64,000 nt of DNA from Hongsoonwoonella zoysiae (lineage in GTDB: Bacteria; Pseudomonadota; Alphaproteobacteria; Rhizobiales; Stappiaceae). Positions 52,585 to 62,642 of the stretch are shown one piece after another; the first letter of the stretch is position 1, and the number at the start of each line of letters is the position of its first letter. Location of the stretch: NCBI RefSeq assembly GCF_013266695.1, contig NZ_JABRXF010000002.1:434001-498000 (forward strand), written 5' to 3'. The position numbers and the translations under genes are program-made. The notes below the pieces were generated by a model, which was not told the DNA's origin, did no database searches, and saw nothing but the letters and a program-made list of their open reading frames with translations.

Positions 52585-52778
52585 GCCTGCGTTTTGAATG
52601 CGAGCTGAGGAAAGCTTCCAAAGTTGTCTGGGGATTTATTGGCGGGCATCAACAAGGCGGTTTCCACGAACCGTTTGCGAGGATAGGAATAGCTGCTTTC
52701 ATAAGGCGCCGGGTGAGGCTTCGCGCCCTCGGTGTCCCTGGCAGCCGGTATTTCAATAATCAACGCATGGGATGAACG

Positions 52779-53498
52779 ATGACCAGCAAGCTTCGTTGGC
52801 GCCGCGTGCTCGTCAAGCTTTCCGGCGAGGCTTTGATGGGCTCGCAAGATTTCGGGATCGATCCGGAAACGGTCGATAGGGTGGCGAATGAAATTGCCGA
52901 GGCGGTCCGCCTGGGTGCTCAGGTCGGTGTTGTGGTTGGCGGCGGCAACATTTTCCGTGGCGTGGCAGTTGCGGCAAAAGGTGGAAACAGAGTTACGGGC
53001 GATCACCTGGGTATGCTCGCTACGGTAATGAACAGCCTGACGCTCGCGGATGCGCTTCGTCGGTTCGGGGTTCAGGCGCGTGTGCTTTCCGCCGTGCCTG
53101 TTCCTTCGATTTGCGAAACTTTTACCCAGCGTGGTGCCGACCGCTACATGGAAGATGGCGATGTGATCGTCTTCGCCGGTGGAACGGGCAATCCGTTTTT
53201 CACCACAGACAGCGGTGCGGCGCTTCGTGCGGCGGAAATGCGTTGCGATGCTTTCCTCAAAGGCACCAGCGTAGACGGGGTCTATTCGGATGATCCCAAA
53301 GTGAACGCGGATGCCGAACGTTATGACACACTCACCCCACAGGAAGTGCTTGAGCGCGATCTCAAGGTGATGGATGCGACTGCGATTGCGCTTGCCCGGG
53401 ACAACGCTATTCCGGTAATCGTCTTTTCAATTCGAACTCCCGGCGCGCTGGTCGATGTAATGAACGGCGAGGGGCGCTATACGGTGATTGAAGGCTGA
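52779..53498 (+). CDS. pyrH: UMP kinase
   Basis: Bacterial-type hexameric UMP kinase of the amino-acid-kinase fold; makes UDP. 239 residues, normal. Signatures: RVLVKLSGEALMG (phosphate loop Lys), VGVVVGGGNIFRG, the GNPFFTTDSGAALRAAE segment, KGTSVDGVYSDDPK (UMP/Mg site), and the ending VIEG. Own promoter expected in the 190-base gap after the tsf terminator. Confidence 0.98.
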   Translation: MTSKLRWRRVLVKLSGEALMGSQDFGIDPETVDRVANEIAEAVRLGAQVGVVVGGGNIFRGVAVAAKGGNRVTGDHLGMLATVMNSLTLADALRRFGVQARVLSAVPVPSICETFTQRGADRYMEDGDVIVFAGGTGNPFFTTDSGAALRAAEMRCDAFLKGTSVDGVYSDDPKVNADAERYDTLTPQEVLERDLKVMDATAIALARDNAIPVIVFSIRTPGALVDVMNGEGRYTVIEG

Positions 53499-53683
53499 TA
53501 TGGCAGCCCTTCCTGTCGATAGGTCGGTTTATGTCCAGCTTTGGGCCATCGCACTGTTGATGCACCGGCTCTTTCGATGGATGGTTGCCCTCACGCGCTG
53601 AAACGGTTGCCGGGCCGGGAGTTTCACGGCTAACCCGCCTCATGCCAGAATGCGGCGGCAACAAGAATCGCAGGAGAAGATCC

Positions 53684-54247
53684 ATGCCCGCTCAGGATGT
53701 CAACTATAGTGACTTGCAGCGCCGGATGAACGGCGCCATTGGTGTGCTCAAGACCGAACTGGCGGGCTTGCGCACGGGGCGCGCTTCGGCAGGAATGCTT
53801 GATCCGATCTCCGTCGATGCCTATGGCAGTTCGATGCCGCTTAATCAGGTAGCCACCGTCAGTGTGCCTGAGCCGCGTATGATTTCGGTACAGGTTTGGG
53901 ACCGTTCGATGGTTTCGGCGGTGGAAAAAGCAATTCGCGAATCAAGCCTTGGTCTGAACCCGGTTGTTGATGGTCAAAATCTGCGCTTGCCAATCCCGGA
54001 GCTTAACGAAGAACGGCGCCATGAGCTGATCAAGGTCGCGCATAAATATGCCGAACAGGCAAAGGTCGCAGTTCGTCACGTTCGCCGGGACGGAATGGAC
54101 ATGATCAAGAAACTGGAAAAAGATGGCGACCTCAGTCAGGACGACAGCCGTGTCTCTTCGGACAAGGTTCAAAAACTGACAGATGATATGATTGCCGAAA
54201 TTGATGCGATTCTTGCAAAAAAAGAGCAGGAAATCTCGCAGATCTGA
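53684..54247 (+). CDS. frr: Ribosome recycling factor
   Basis: Splits post-termination ribosomes together with EF-G. 187 residues from the ATG at 53684, GGAG about 10 bases upstream. Two-domain plan: three-helix bundle with [21 protein letters not shown] (core [11 protein letters not shown]), the beta domain beginning with [20 protein letters not shown] (core [15 protein letters not shown]), and [15 protein letters not shown] near the end. Gap to pyrH 185 bases, no feature seen in it. Confidence 0.98.
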   Translation: MPAQDVNYSDLQRRMNGAIGVLKTELAGLRTGRASAGMLDPISVDAYGSSMPLNQVATVSVPEPRMISVQVWDRSMVSAVEKAIRESSLGLNPVVDGQNLRLPIPELNEERRHELIKVAHKYAEQAKVAVRHVRRDGMDMIKKLEKDGDLSQDDSRVSSDKVQKLTDDMIAEIDAILAKKEQEISQI

Positions 54248-54302
54248 CGCATGCTCCTTTATCGGCACCGCTTGCGTGCGGCGCCGGATGTGAGGGAATG
54301 AA

Positions 54303-55073
54303 ATGACGGCGACGGCGCAGCGAAACGCATTTACAAATGCCTGCCCCGACGAAAAGGCAGTGTTTCCGCGCCATGTCGCCATCATCATGGATGGAAACGG
54401 CCGGTGGGCGCGCGAGCGAAACCTGCCGAGGACGGAAGGGCATCGCAAGGGCGTGGAAACGCTGCGAAAAATCGTGCGTCATGCGGCCAAGCGAGGTATC
54501 GGCTTTCTCACGCTCTACAGTTTTTCTTCCGAAAATTGGACGCGACCGGAAGCGGAAGTCAGCTTTCTGATGGGGTTGCTCCAACGATTCGTTCAGCGCG
54601 ACCTCGCGGAGCTCGACCGCAACAACATCAAGGTGCGCATCATCGGCGAGCGGGATGGATTGTCTCCGGAAATCCTCAGCCTTCTTGATGAAGCAGAAAC
54701 AGTCACCTGCGACAACAGCGGGATGGTGCTAACCGTCGCCTTCAACTACGGCGCCCGAAACGAGTTGACGCGAGCCGTAAAATCAATCGTCGAAGCTGTG
54801 GTCCGGGGTGAAATTTCTTCGGAACAAGTGGATGAGGCGATGATTGCAAGCCGGCTCGACACGGTCGCGCTGCCCGATCCGGACCTGATTATTCGTACAA
54901 GCGGGGAACAGCGCCTTTCAAATTTTCTATTGTGGCAAGCAGCTTATGCGGAATTCTTCTTCCCAAGCTTGAATTGGCCGGACTTCAACGAGGAAGCTTT
55001 CGATGATGCGTTGGCCGTCTTTGCGGGACGTGAACGACGCTATGGCGGTTTGTCCGGTCAGGCGGGCGGATGA
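54303..55073 (+). CDS. uppS: Undecaprenyl pyrophosphate synthase
   Basis: Cis-prenyltransferase that makes the C55 carrier for peptidoglycan and O-antigen. 256 residues. The catalytic MDGNGRWA (Asp) is near residue 29, LPRTEGHRKG follows, TLYSFSSENWTRP is the third motif, and GEQRLSNFLLWQAAYAEFFF (core RLSNFLLWQAAY) with the FPSLNWPDF ending closes the family pattern. Stop overlaps the cdsA start (ATGA). Confidence 0.97.
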   Translation: MTATAQRNAFTNACPDEKAVFPRHVAIIMDGNGRWARERNLPRTEGHRKGVETLRKIVRHAAKRGIGFLTLYSFSSENWTRPEAEVSFLMGLLQRFVQRDLAELDRNNIKVRIIGERDGLSPEILSLLDEAETVTCDNSGMVLTVAFNYGARNELTRAVKSIVEAVVRGEISSEQVDEAMIASRLDTVALPDPDLIIRTSGEQRLSNFLLWQAAYAEFFFPSLNWPDFNEEAFDDALAVFAGRERRYGGLSGQAGG

Positions 55074-55933
55074 ACGACGGGAAGGGAGCAGGCGCCGAAG
55101 GGACGAGGCAACCGTCGAACCTGCGGCTTCGTGTGATTTCGGCACTTGTGCTTGCTCCCCTAGCCCTCGCCGCAGTGTGGTTGGGTGGCGTTATTTTCTC
55201 CGGATTCGTGGCGGCAGCGTGCCTGCTCCTTTTGCGTGAGTGGGTGAAGATCGTCGGAGGCAGTTTTCCGCAAGTTGATGTTATCGCAAGTTTCATCGCG
55301 CTTTTTGGCGTGCTCGTGCTCAGTCACTTCGGGCAATACCTTCCTGCACTGGCGCTGCTCATAACCGCGGTGCTTCTCGTGTCCGTCGTTCTCCGCTTCA
55401 GCGCATCTCACAAATGGAAGGCGGAGGGCCTCGCCTATGCCGGGATATCCGGAATAGCACTTATCGCCTTGCGTTCCGGCGAATACGGACTCTACGTCAT
55501 AATGTTTCTTTTTGGGGTGGTTTGGGCGACGGATATCGCCGCCTATTTTGCCGGACGCTCGATAGGCGGACCGAAGCTTTGGCCGAAAGTTTCGCCGAAA
55601 AAAACCTGGAGCGGCGCGATTGGGGGCCTAATGGCAGCCTTCATCGTCGGAGCCATATTTTCAGCGCTCGCCGGAGGCGTGCATCCTATAGCATGGATCG
55701 CGGCCGCCATGGTTCTTTCTGTGGCATCACAATTCGGAGACCTGTTTGAAAGCGCTGTGAAAAGACGGTTCGACGTGAAAGATTCAGGAGCGCTGATCCC
55801 TGGACACGGTGGCATAATGGACCGGGTCGACGGGCTTGTCGCCGGCGCTGCCGTTTTCTACTTTCTAGCAGTTGCCGTAACCGGAAACTTCGCCGATCCC
55901 GTTAGCGAATTGGTAACACTCTATGGCGCTTGA
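55070..55933 (+). CDS. cdsA: Phosphatidate cytidylyltransferase
   Basis: Makes CDP-diacylglycerol, the branch point of phospholipids. 287 residues with about eight transmembrane helices. The C-terminal family signature is complete: KRRFDVKDSGALIPGHGGIMDRVD (core KDSGALIPGHGGIMDR), with the WATDIAAYFAGRSIGG segment (metal Asp) before it. Translationally coupled to uppS by ATGA; the stop lies 11 bases inside dxr. Confidence 0.97.
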   Translation: MNDGKGAGAEGTRQPSNLRLRVISALVLAPLALAAVWLGGVIFSGFVAAACLLLLREWVKIVGGSFPQVDVIASFIALFGVLVLSHFGQYLPALALLITAVLLVSVVLRFSASHKWKAEGLAYAGISGIALIALRSGEYGLYVIMFLFGVVWATDIAAYFAGRSIGGPKLWPKVSPKKTWSGAIGGLMAAFIVGAIFSALAGGVHPIAWIAAAMVLSVASQFGDLFESAVKRRFDVKDSGALIPGHGGIMDRVDGLVAGAAVFYFLAVAVTGNFADPVSELVTLYGA

Positions 55934-57167
55934 ACAGGGTGGTTCGTTGAAGAAAGCTCCATCCCCTTCAGTCGGTTCGGGGGCGGTGCTCCAAAGCAGG
56001 CATGATCGGTTGCGGCTGTCGGTCCTCGGCGCGACCGGATCGATCGGCCAAAGCACGCTTGATATCGTCGCGCGCAATCCCGAGCGTTTTTCCATCGCTA
56101 CCCTTACCGCCAACAGGAACGCTCATGGCCTCGCGGATGCGGCGATCCGGGTCGGCGCGGAGCGCGCGGTGTTGGCCGACGCAGAGGGCTACAACCTTCT
56201 CAAGGATCTGCTTGCCGGTACGGGAGTAGAGGCCGCGGCCGGGGCGGAAGCCGTTGAAGAGGCTGCGATGGCCGATGCAGACATGGTCGTGGCCGCAATT
56301 GTCGGCGCGGCGGGGCTTGCGCCGACACTTGCCGCCGTCAAAAAGGGGCGCGCGATCGCGCTGGCAAACAAGGAATGCCTAGTTTGCGCGGGCTCTTTGT
56401 TCATGGAATTGGCCGAACGGCACGGTGCATCCATTCTGCCGGTGGATTCCGAACACAATGCCATCTTCCAGGTTCTTGAAACGAAAAATTCGGATCAGGT
56501 CGAAAAGGTGATCCTGACCGCTTCCGGCGGGCCCTTCCGCAAGTTCAGTCTGGAGGAAATGCGTGGCGTTACGCCCGAGGAGGCGTTGAAGCATCCCAAC
56601 TGGGACATGGGGCAGCGTATTTCGATCGACAGCGCGACGATGATGAACAAGGGTTTCGAGGTTATCGAAGCTCACTATCTCTACGGGTTAGCCGCCGAGC
56701 GCCTCGAGGTCCTGGTGCATCCGCAGTCCGCCGTGCATGGCCTTGTGCAATATCGGGACGGCTCCCTGCTCGCGCAACTGGGCACTCCCGACATGCGTAC
56801 GCCGATTTCCCATTGCCTCGCGTGGCCGGAGCGCATCCCCGTTCCGACGCAGCGCCTTGATCTTGCCGCATTGGGATCGCTCACCTTCGAGAAACCGGAC
56901 GGTTTGCGTTTTCCAGCGCTGCCGCTGGCTTACAGAGCGCTGGAAGCTGGTATGGCGGCCACGGCGGCTCTCAATGCCGCTGACGAGGTCGCAGTCGATT
57001 CGTTTTTACGCCGCAGAATCGGGTTTCTCGACATCGTCGCGATCGTGGAGAAGACGATCGAAACGCTCGATCGCGCGGGTGAATTGTCGAATTGCGGTTC
57101 TATATTCGACGTTATGAATGTCGATGCGGCGGCAAGGCGGTCGGCGGAAGAATTTTCGCGCACCTGA
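55923..57167 (+). CDS. dxr: 1-deoxy-D-xylulose-5-phosphate reductoisomerase
   Basis: Second step of the MEP isoprenoid pathway; NADPH-dependent. 414 residues, with an N-terminal extension of about 28 residues before the NADPH loop VLGATGSIGQSTLDI. The metal and substrate segment LPVDSEHNAIFQ and ALKHPNWDMGQRISIDSATMMNKG (core NWDMGQRISIDSATM) are typical. The ATG at 55923 overlaps cdsA; a GTG at 55986 would remove 21 residues and give a more usual length. Supplies precursors for the uppS product made upstream. Confidence 0.96.
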   Translation: MALEQGGSLKKAPSPSVGSGAVLQSRHDRLRLSVLGATGSIGQSTLDIVARNPERFSIATLTANRNAHGLADAAIRVGAERAVLADAEGYNLLKDLLAGTGVEAAAGAEAVEEAAMADADMVVAAIVGAAGLAPTLAAVKKGRAIALANKECLVCAGSLFMELAERHGASILPVDSEHNAIFQVLETKNSDQVEKVILTASGGPFRKFSLEEMRGVTPEEALKHPNWDMGQRISIDSATMMNKGFEVIEAHYLYGLAAERLEVLVHPQSAVHGLVQYRDGSLLAQLGTPDMRTPISHCLAWPERIPVPTQRLDLAALGSLTFEKPDGLRFPALPLAYRALEAGMAATAALNAADEVAVDSFLRRRIGFLDIVAIVEKTIETLDRAGELSNCGSIFDVMNVDAAARRSAEEFSRT

Positions 57168-57228
57168 GCTGGAAACAAAGTATTTACCGCTGTTACGGAA
57201 ACTCGCGGCGGGAGAATGGGGACAGATC

Positions 57229-58365
57229 ATGGATTTTGTGCAATCGATCTTCAGTACGGCGTTCGGCTATATATTGCCGTTCCTCTTCGTGCTTACGATT
57301 GTCGTCTTCTTCCATGAACTCGGACATTTTCTGGTGGCACGCTGGTGCGGCGTAACCGTCAAGGCCTTTTCCGTTGGCTTTGGACGAGAGTTGTTCGGCT
57401 GGACCGATAAAAAAGGGACACGCTGGAAGCTTTCGGTCATACCGCTCGGCGGCTATGTGAAGTTCGCAGGCGACGAGAACGAGGCAAGCGCGCCGGATCA
57501 GGAAGCTCTCCGGCAGATGTCGGAAGAAGAACTTCGGGGCGCCTTCCAGACAAAGAGCGTGGGTAAACGTGCCGCCGTCGTTGCCGCCGGTCCGATTGCC
57601 AATTTCATTTTGTCGATCGTGCTATTCGCTCTCATCTTTGCGATTGTTGGACGTGCGGAGATCGCCCCCCGTGTCGATGCTGTTCAGCCGGCAAGTGCTG
57701 CTTCGGATGCCGGACTTCAACCGGGAGATCTGATCGTTCGCATAGACGGTTTTCCAATCGAAACCTTCAATGATCTGCAACGTATCATTGCGACAAGCGC
57801 TGATGTCCCGCTGGACGTCACGGTGGTGCGCGGCGATGAGATTCTGACGTTTTCAGTAACGCCGCGTCGCCGGGAGATCGAGGATCCGTTTGGGAACGTT
57901 CAGAAAATCGGTGTTCTCGGCGTCAGTCGGAGCCCTTCGCCGGAAGATATCGTGGAGCGCACCTATGGCCCGGTAGAGGCGCTTGGGGAAGGGGTGAAAG
58001 AGACCTGGTTTGTCGTGGAGCGGACCGGCAGCTACCTTACCGGTATCGTTGTCGGGCGTGAGTCTGCGGATCAACTTGGCGGGCCTATACGTGTCGCCCA
58101 GATATCCGGGCAGGTGGCAACGCTGGGGTTTGCCGCGCTAATCAATCTGACTGCGATCCTGTCGGTCAGCATCGGTCTGTTGAACCTTTTTCCGATACCA
58201 ATGCTCGACGGTGGTCATCTGCTGTTTTACGCAGTGGAGGCGATCCGCGGAAAACCCTTGAGCGAGCGGGTTCAGGACTATGGCTTTCGAATAGGAATCG
58301 CGATCGTGCTGATGCTGATGATCTTTGCAACATGGAACGATGTCATGCACTTGAGCTCGCTTTAA
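57229..58365 (+). CDS. rseP: Site-2 protease RseP (RIP metalloprotease)
   Basis: Intramembrane zinc protease cleaving membrane-bound anti-sigma factors and remnant signal peptides. 378 residues from the ATG at 57229. The zinc motif HELGH is at 29-33 in the first helix, a PDZ domain spans about 125-205 (AASDAGLQPGDLIVRIDG), and the C-terminal NLFPIPMLDGGHLLFY contains the metal Asp. The open frame continues 37 codons upstream inside dxr and is rejected. Usual neighbour of bamA, 131 bases before it. Confidence 0.96.
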   Translation: MDFVQSIFSTAFGYILPFLFVLTIVVFFHELGHFLVARWCGVTVKAFSVGFGRELFGWTDKKGTRWKLSVIPLGGYVKFAGDENEASAPDQEALRQMSEEELRGAFQTKSVGKRAAVVAAGPIANFILSIVLFALIFAIVGRAEIAPRVDAVQPASAASDAGLQPGDLIVRIDGFPIETFNDLQRIIATSADVPLDVTVVRGDEILTFSVTPRRREIEDPFGNVQKIGVLGVSRSPSPEDIVERTYGPVEALGEGVKETWFVVERTGSYLTGIVVGRESADQLGGPIRVAQISGQVATLGFAALINLTAILSVSIGLLNLFPIPMLDGGHLLFYAVEAIRGKPLSERVQDYGFRIGIAIVLMLMIFATWNDVMHLSSL

Positions 58366-58496
58366 CGTGTCTTTGCGTGTCACGGGGGCAACGCTTCAAA
58401 ATGAAAATACACAGGCTCCATGACAGCGGTTGCGTCATTGCCAAAAGCCTGTAAAACGGCTGACGGCATTAAAGAATCTCCAATGGGAGTCTCCGC

Positions 58497-60938
58497 ATGG
58501 CGGACCGGAAATCGGACCGCTGCGAGGCGAAAAAGAAAAGGCATAGCGTTTCTATGCAGCGTTTCCAGACTTTGACCAGGGCGTTCCTGCTGGCATCCGT
58601 GGCCATTGGCGCCGGTGCCGTCGCTCCCGAGGGGGTGCCTGTCATCGGCATCAAGGCAGCACAGGCTGCAGTCGCAAGCAGGATTCAGGTTGAAGGCACG
58701 ACCCGTATCGAGGATGCGACCGTCGAAAGCTACCTCACCATCCGCGCCGGACGGCCTTATGGTCCCTCTGACGTCGACGAATCGTTGAAAGCGCTGTTCG
58801 CGACCGGTTTGTTCGAGGACGTTTCTATTTCGCAGAGCGGCGGCACTCTCATCGTTCGCGTGGTCGAAAACCCGATTGTCAGCCGTATCTCGTTTGAAGG
58901 AAACGACAGGCTCTCCGACGAAGCGTTGACCGCCGTTGTCAGGACTACCGAACGTTCGGTGCTGACAAAGGCAAAAGTGCAGTCGGACGTCCAGAACATC
59001 CTTGAAGCTTATCGCCGCTCGGGTCGGTATCGTGCCTCGGTGGAGCCGAAGGTCATCAGCCGTGACAACAACCGTGTCGATCTCGTGTTCGAAATCAACG
59101 AAGGCGATAAGACAGGCATCGAGCGAATAACCTTCATCGGCAACGAGCGCTACAGCGACAGCCGCCTTCGCGATGTTATCCGCACACGAGAGACGGGGCT
59201 GCTCGGCTTCCTGCGCACGACCGATACTTTCGATCCCGACCGCCTGGATGCCGATCAGGAACTAATCCGCCAGTTCTATTACCGGCACGGTTATGCCGAT
59301 TTCCGCATCGTTTCCGCCGTGGCGGACCTCGATCGGGAAGAGAATGTTTTCTACGTGACCTTCACGGTGGAAGAGGGCGAACAATACACTTTCGGTGAAA
59401 TCGACGTTCAGACATCGCTGTCGGCGGTCGATCCGGAAGAATTGCGTGCCGTGGTGCGCACCGATGCTGGCGATACCTATGATTCTCTCGACGTCGAAAA
59501 GACGCTTGAGGACATGACTATCGAGGTCGCCAAACAGGGGTATGCGTTTGCCCAGGTGCGTCCGCGCGCCAATCGCGATTTCGAAAATCGCACGATCTCG
59601 ATCACATACTTCATCGAGGAAGGCCCGCGCGCTTATGTGGAGCGGATTAACGTGCGCGGCAACGACCGTACGCGCGACTACGTTATTCGCCGCGAGTTCG
59701 ATCTTGCCGAAGGCGACGCCTTCAACCGCGTTCTGCTTGACAAGGCGGAGCGCCGGCTCAAGAACCTGCGCTTCTTCAAGGATGTGCGGATTTCGACATC
59801 GCGCGGCAGTGCACCGGACCGCGTTGTCATCAATGTCGATGTCGTAGAGCAGCCGACAGGTGAAGTTTCTTTCGGTGTCGGTTACTCGACCTCCGACGGT
59901 GTTCTTGGCGATATCACGATTACCGAAAAGAACTTTCTTGGCCGAGGGCAGTTCGTCCGCGCGAAGTTCGGGCTCGGCGAATCTCAGGAAACTTATGAAT
60001 TTGCCTTCACCGAACCGTTTTTCCTCGGCCGGCGTATTTCGATGTCGCTTGAGGCGTATCAACGCTCATTCGATGCCAATGACTTCCGTCAGTATGACGA
60101 GACGACGACGGGCGGCAGCATTGCCTTTGGCCTGCCGCTTCGCGAGGACGAACTGCGGTTGAATCTTTACTACAACATCTTCAATCGCGATGTTGAGCTG
60201 GATAATAGTACGCTGGCTAATACCAACATTTCAGCGGCCATTCGTGATGGACTGGGCGAGGTTCTGACTTCGGCGCCGGGATATTCCATCGTCTACAACA
60301 CGCTCGATCAGAACTTCAATCCGAACGAGGGCATATACGCCAAGTTCGATCAGCAGATCGCGGGGCTCGGTGGTGATGCGCAATACATCCGCACGACCGT
60401 CGAAGCGCGGGCCTATCGGGAAATCTACGCGGATTGGGGCCTTGTAGGACAATTGCGTGCCGGCGGTGGCTATATCACCAGCATCGGTAATGACTTGCGC
60501 GTGCAGGAGCAATTCCAGCATAGCCAGGACTGGCTGCGCGGCTTCCAGCCGCGCGGTATCGGACCTCGCGACAGGCGCACTGATGACGCCCTTGGCGGGC
60601 GCTGGTTTGCGCATGTGAATGCGGAAGGCCGCTTCCCGTTCCCTTGGATTCCGAAGGAGCTCGGCCTCTCTGGCGCTGTCTTTGCGGATGCCGGGGCGCT
60701 GTGGGATGTCGAGCCTGAGATCGAGGATTGCGTTGTAACTCCCGCAAGCTGTGGTCTCGCAGGATTGACACCCGATAGCGTTGAATCGAATGACTTTGCT
60801 CCGCGCGCGTCGATTGGCGCGGGCATCCAGTGGATCTCGCCTTTCGGGCCGCTGCGTATGGACTTTGCCTGGGCTGTGCTTAAGGAAGACGAGGACAAAA
60901 CCGAAGTCTTCCGCCTGAGCGGCGGCACGCGGTTCTGA
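58497..60938 (+). CDS. bamA: Outer membrane assembly factor BamA
   Basis: Essential Omp85 insertase of beta-barrel proteins. 813 residues. After a long basic N-terminus (residues 1-25, KKKRH) comes a hydrophobic signal core (AFLLASVAIGAGAVAPEG) ending near AQAAVA. Five POTRA domains occupy about 60-460 (IQVEGTTRIEDATVESYL, then repeats such as ISFEGNDRLSDEAL, ITFIGNERYSDSRL, INVRGNDRTRDYVI), followed by the barrel with FNPNEGIYAKFDQQ (core) and the closing GGTRF with terminal Phe. Start chosen at 58497 with GGGAG upstream; Met20 is an alternative that would shorten the n-region. Confidence 0.97.
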   Translation: MADRKSDRCEAKKKRHSVSMQRFQTLTRAFLLASVAIGAGAVAPEGVPVIGIKAAQAAVASRIQVEGTTRIEDATVESYLTIRAGRPYGPSDVDESLKALFATGLFEDVSISQSGGTLIVRVVENPIVSRISFEGNDRLSDEALTAVVRTTERSVLTKAKVQSDVQNILEAYRRSGRYRASVEPKVISRDNNRVDLVFEINEGDKTGIERITFIGNERYSDSRLRDVIRTRETGLLGFLRTTDTFDPDRLDADQELIRQFYYRHGYADFRIVSAVADLDREENVFYVTFTVEEGEQYTFGEIDVQTSLSAVDPEELRAVVRTDAGDTYDSLDVEKTLEDMTIEVAKQGYAFAQVRPRANRDFENRTISITYFIEEGPRAYVERINVRGNDRTRDYVIRREFDLAEGDAFNRVLLDKAERRLKNLRFFKDVRISTSRGSAPDRVVINVDVVEQPTGEVSFGVGYSTSDGVLGDITITEKNFLGRGQFVRAKFGLGESQETYEFAFTEPFFLGRRISMSLEAYQRSFDANDFRQYDETTTGGSIAFGLPLREDELRLNLYYNIFNRDVELDNSTLANTNISAAIRDGLGEVLTSAPGYSIVYNTLDQNFNPNEGIYAKFDQQIAGLGGDAQYIRTTVEARAYREIYADWGLVGQLRAGGGYITSIGNDLRVQEQFQHSQDWLRGFQPRGIGPRDRRTDDALGGRWFAHVNAEGRFPFPWIPKELGLSGAVFADAGALWDVEPEIEDCVVTPASCGLAGLTPDSVESNDFAPRASIGAGIQWISPFGPLRMDFAWAVLKEDEDKTEVFRLSGGTRF

Positions 60939-60981
60939 TCCGAACGGGCGGATGCCTGCTTGGGCATTTACAATTTTTATG

Positions 60982-61025
60982 ACGAATGATCCGGCGAAGT
61001 GATTTCACTTCGCCGGATCATTCGT
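60982..61025. repeat. Perfect 21-bp inverted repeat
   Basis: Both 21-base arms are perfectly complementary around a 2-base TT loop, between bamA and lpxD. The left arm contains ATCCGGCGAAGTGA. No T run follows on the plus strand, so it is not a classic terminator; it may be a REP-like element or an mRNA 3'-end stabiliser for bamA. Confidence 0.9.
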
Positions 61026-61073
61026 TAAAAGGGGCTCGTCTCGGCCTATTCGCCCGACTTTCGAAAGTTTGAA

Positions 61074-62123
61074 ATGAGCGATCCCGTTTTTTTCCCGGAT
61101 TTCACTCCCGTCAGCATCGCCGAAATCGCCGCATGGGCGAGCGGGGAATTGCCCGCCGGCGGCGGCGATAAACCCATCACCGGCGTCGGCCCGCTGGATG
61201 ATGCCAGAGATGGACAACTCGCCTTCCTGGATAATCCGAAATATGCCTCATATCTCGAAACGACGAAGGCGACCGCTTGCCTGATCGCGAAAAAGCACCT
61301 TGACAAGGTACCGGCAACGGTTGTGCCGATTGTTGTCGTAGAGCCTTATCGCAGCTGGGGCGCCGTTCTTGGGCGGCTATATCCGCAAGGACTGCGGCCG
61401 GCGGGTGCCACCGGGGACAATGCGGTGTCCGCCAAAGCCCATGTGGATAAAACGGCCCGACTTGAGGACGGTGTTATCGTAGAAGCCGGGGCTGTAATCG
61501 GCCCGGAGGTAGAGATCGGCTCCGGCAGCCGTATCGGTGCCAATGCGGTGATTGCCGCGGGGGTGCGCATTGGGCGTTCTTGCGATATTGGTCCGAACGT
61601 TAGTGTTCAATATGCGCTGATCGGGAATAATGTCATCCTGCACCCGGGCGTCCAGGTGGGGCAGGACGGCTTCGGGTTCGCGATGGGTGCGCAGGGGCAT
61701 CTGAAGGTTGCGCAAATAGGCCGTGTGATCATCCAAGACCATGTGGAGATTGGTGCGAACTCCACGGTCGACCGGGGCGCCAACCGTGACACGATCATCG
61801 GAGAAGGCACGAAGATCGACAATCAGGTTCAGGTGGGCCACAACGTCGTTATCGGACGCCATTGCGTTATCGTTGCCCAGGTTGGCCTGTCGGGTAGCTG
61901 CACCCTGGAGGACTATGTGGCAATCGGCGGTCAATCCGGAGTGCGCGGTCACGTGACGATCGGCATGGGTGCGCAGATTGCCGCCGTTAGCGTGGTGGAA
62001 AGTGACGTCCCGCAAGGTGCGCGGTATGGCGGTGTGCCGGCGAAACCGGTAAAGCTTTGGTTCCGTGAAATAACGGCGCTGCGGAAGCTTGCGGAAAGGG
62101 GTGCTTCCGCACCGAAGGCGTGA
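61074..62123 (+). CDS. lpxD: UDP-3-O-(3-hydroxyacyl)glucosamine N-acyltransferase
   Basis: Third step of lipid A synthesis; acyl-ACP dependent. 349 residues. The N-terminal uridine-binding domain (about 1-110) contains [21 protein letters not shown] (core [16 protein letters not shown]); residues 115-325 are left-handed beta-helix hexapeptide repeats ([16 protein letters not shown] and many similar) with the catalytic His in [13 protein letters not shown]-terminal helix follows. Ends at the start of a frame leading into fabZ. Confidence 0.97.
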   Translation: MSDPVFFPDFTPVSIAEIAAWASGELPAGGGDKPITGVGPLDDARDGQLAFLDNPKYASYLETTKATACLIAKKHLDKVPATVVPIVVVEPYRSWGAVLGRLYPQGLRPAGATGDNAVSAKAHVDKTARLEDGVIVEAGAVIGPEVEIGSGSRIGANAVIAAGVRIGRSCDIGPNVSVQYALIGNNVILHPGVQVGQDGFGFAMGAQGHLKVAQIGRVIIQDHVEIGANSTVDRGANRDTIIGEGTKIDNQVQVGHNVVIGRHCVIVAQVGLSGSCTLEDYVAIGGQSGVRGHVTIGMGAQIAAVSVVESDVPQGARYGGVPAKPVKLWFREITALRKLAERGASAPKA

Positions 62124-62167
62124 GTGGGGGCAGGATCGCACGGGATGCGGTCTTGAAGGACAGACGA

Positions 62168-62632
62168 ATGAGCGACTTGAAAGATACCACACTGGAGAGC
62201 GCGGACATTATGCGCCTCCTGGAACTTCTGCCGCACCGGTATCCGTTTCTGATGGTCGACCGGATTATCAATATGGACGGAGATGTGTCCGGCGTAGGCA
62301 TCAAGAACGTTACGGCGAACGAACCGCAGTTCATGGGGCACTTCCCTAACCAGCCGGTGATGCCGGGCGTGCTCATGATCGAGGGTATGGCGCAGACGGC
62401 CGGAGCGATGTGTGTAGCTGCGCGGGGGAAGGACGACCCTCCGAAGCTCGTCTATTTCATGACCATCGACCGGGCGAAGTTCCGAAAGCCGGTCATGCCG
62501 GGTGACCGGGTGGAATACCACGTAACCAAAATCCGCAATCGCGCCAATATCTGGAAGTACGACGCAGTCGCGCTTGTCGATGGCGTGAAAGTGGCTGAAG
62601 CCGAAATCAGCGCAATGCTGGTTGACGATTGA
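62168..62632 (+). CDS. fabZ: 3-hydroxyacyl-[ACP] dehydratase FabZ
   Basis: Hot-dog-fold dehydratase of fatty-acid elongation; competes with lipid A synthesis for hydroxyacyl-ACP. 154 residues from the ATG at 62168, AAGGA upstream; the in-frame GTG at 62120 overlaps lpxD and is not favoured. Catalytic His58 is in [13 protein letters not shown] and Glu72 in MIEGMAQ. The N-terminal [14 protein letters not shown] is typical. Located between lpxD and lpxA as in most proteobacteria. Confidence 0.97.
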   Translation: MSDLKDTTLESADIMRLLELLPHRYPFLMVDRIINMDGDVSGVGIKNVTANEPQFMGHFPNQPVMPGVLMIEGMAQTAGAMCVAARGKDDPPKLVYFMTIDRAKFRKPVMPGDRVEYHVTKIRNRANIWKYDAVALVDGVKVAEAEISAMLVDD

Positions 62633-62642
62633 ACCGAAACGA

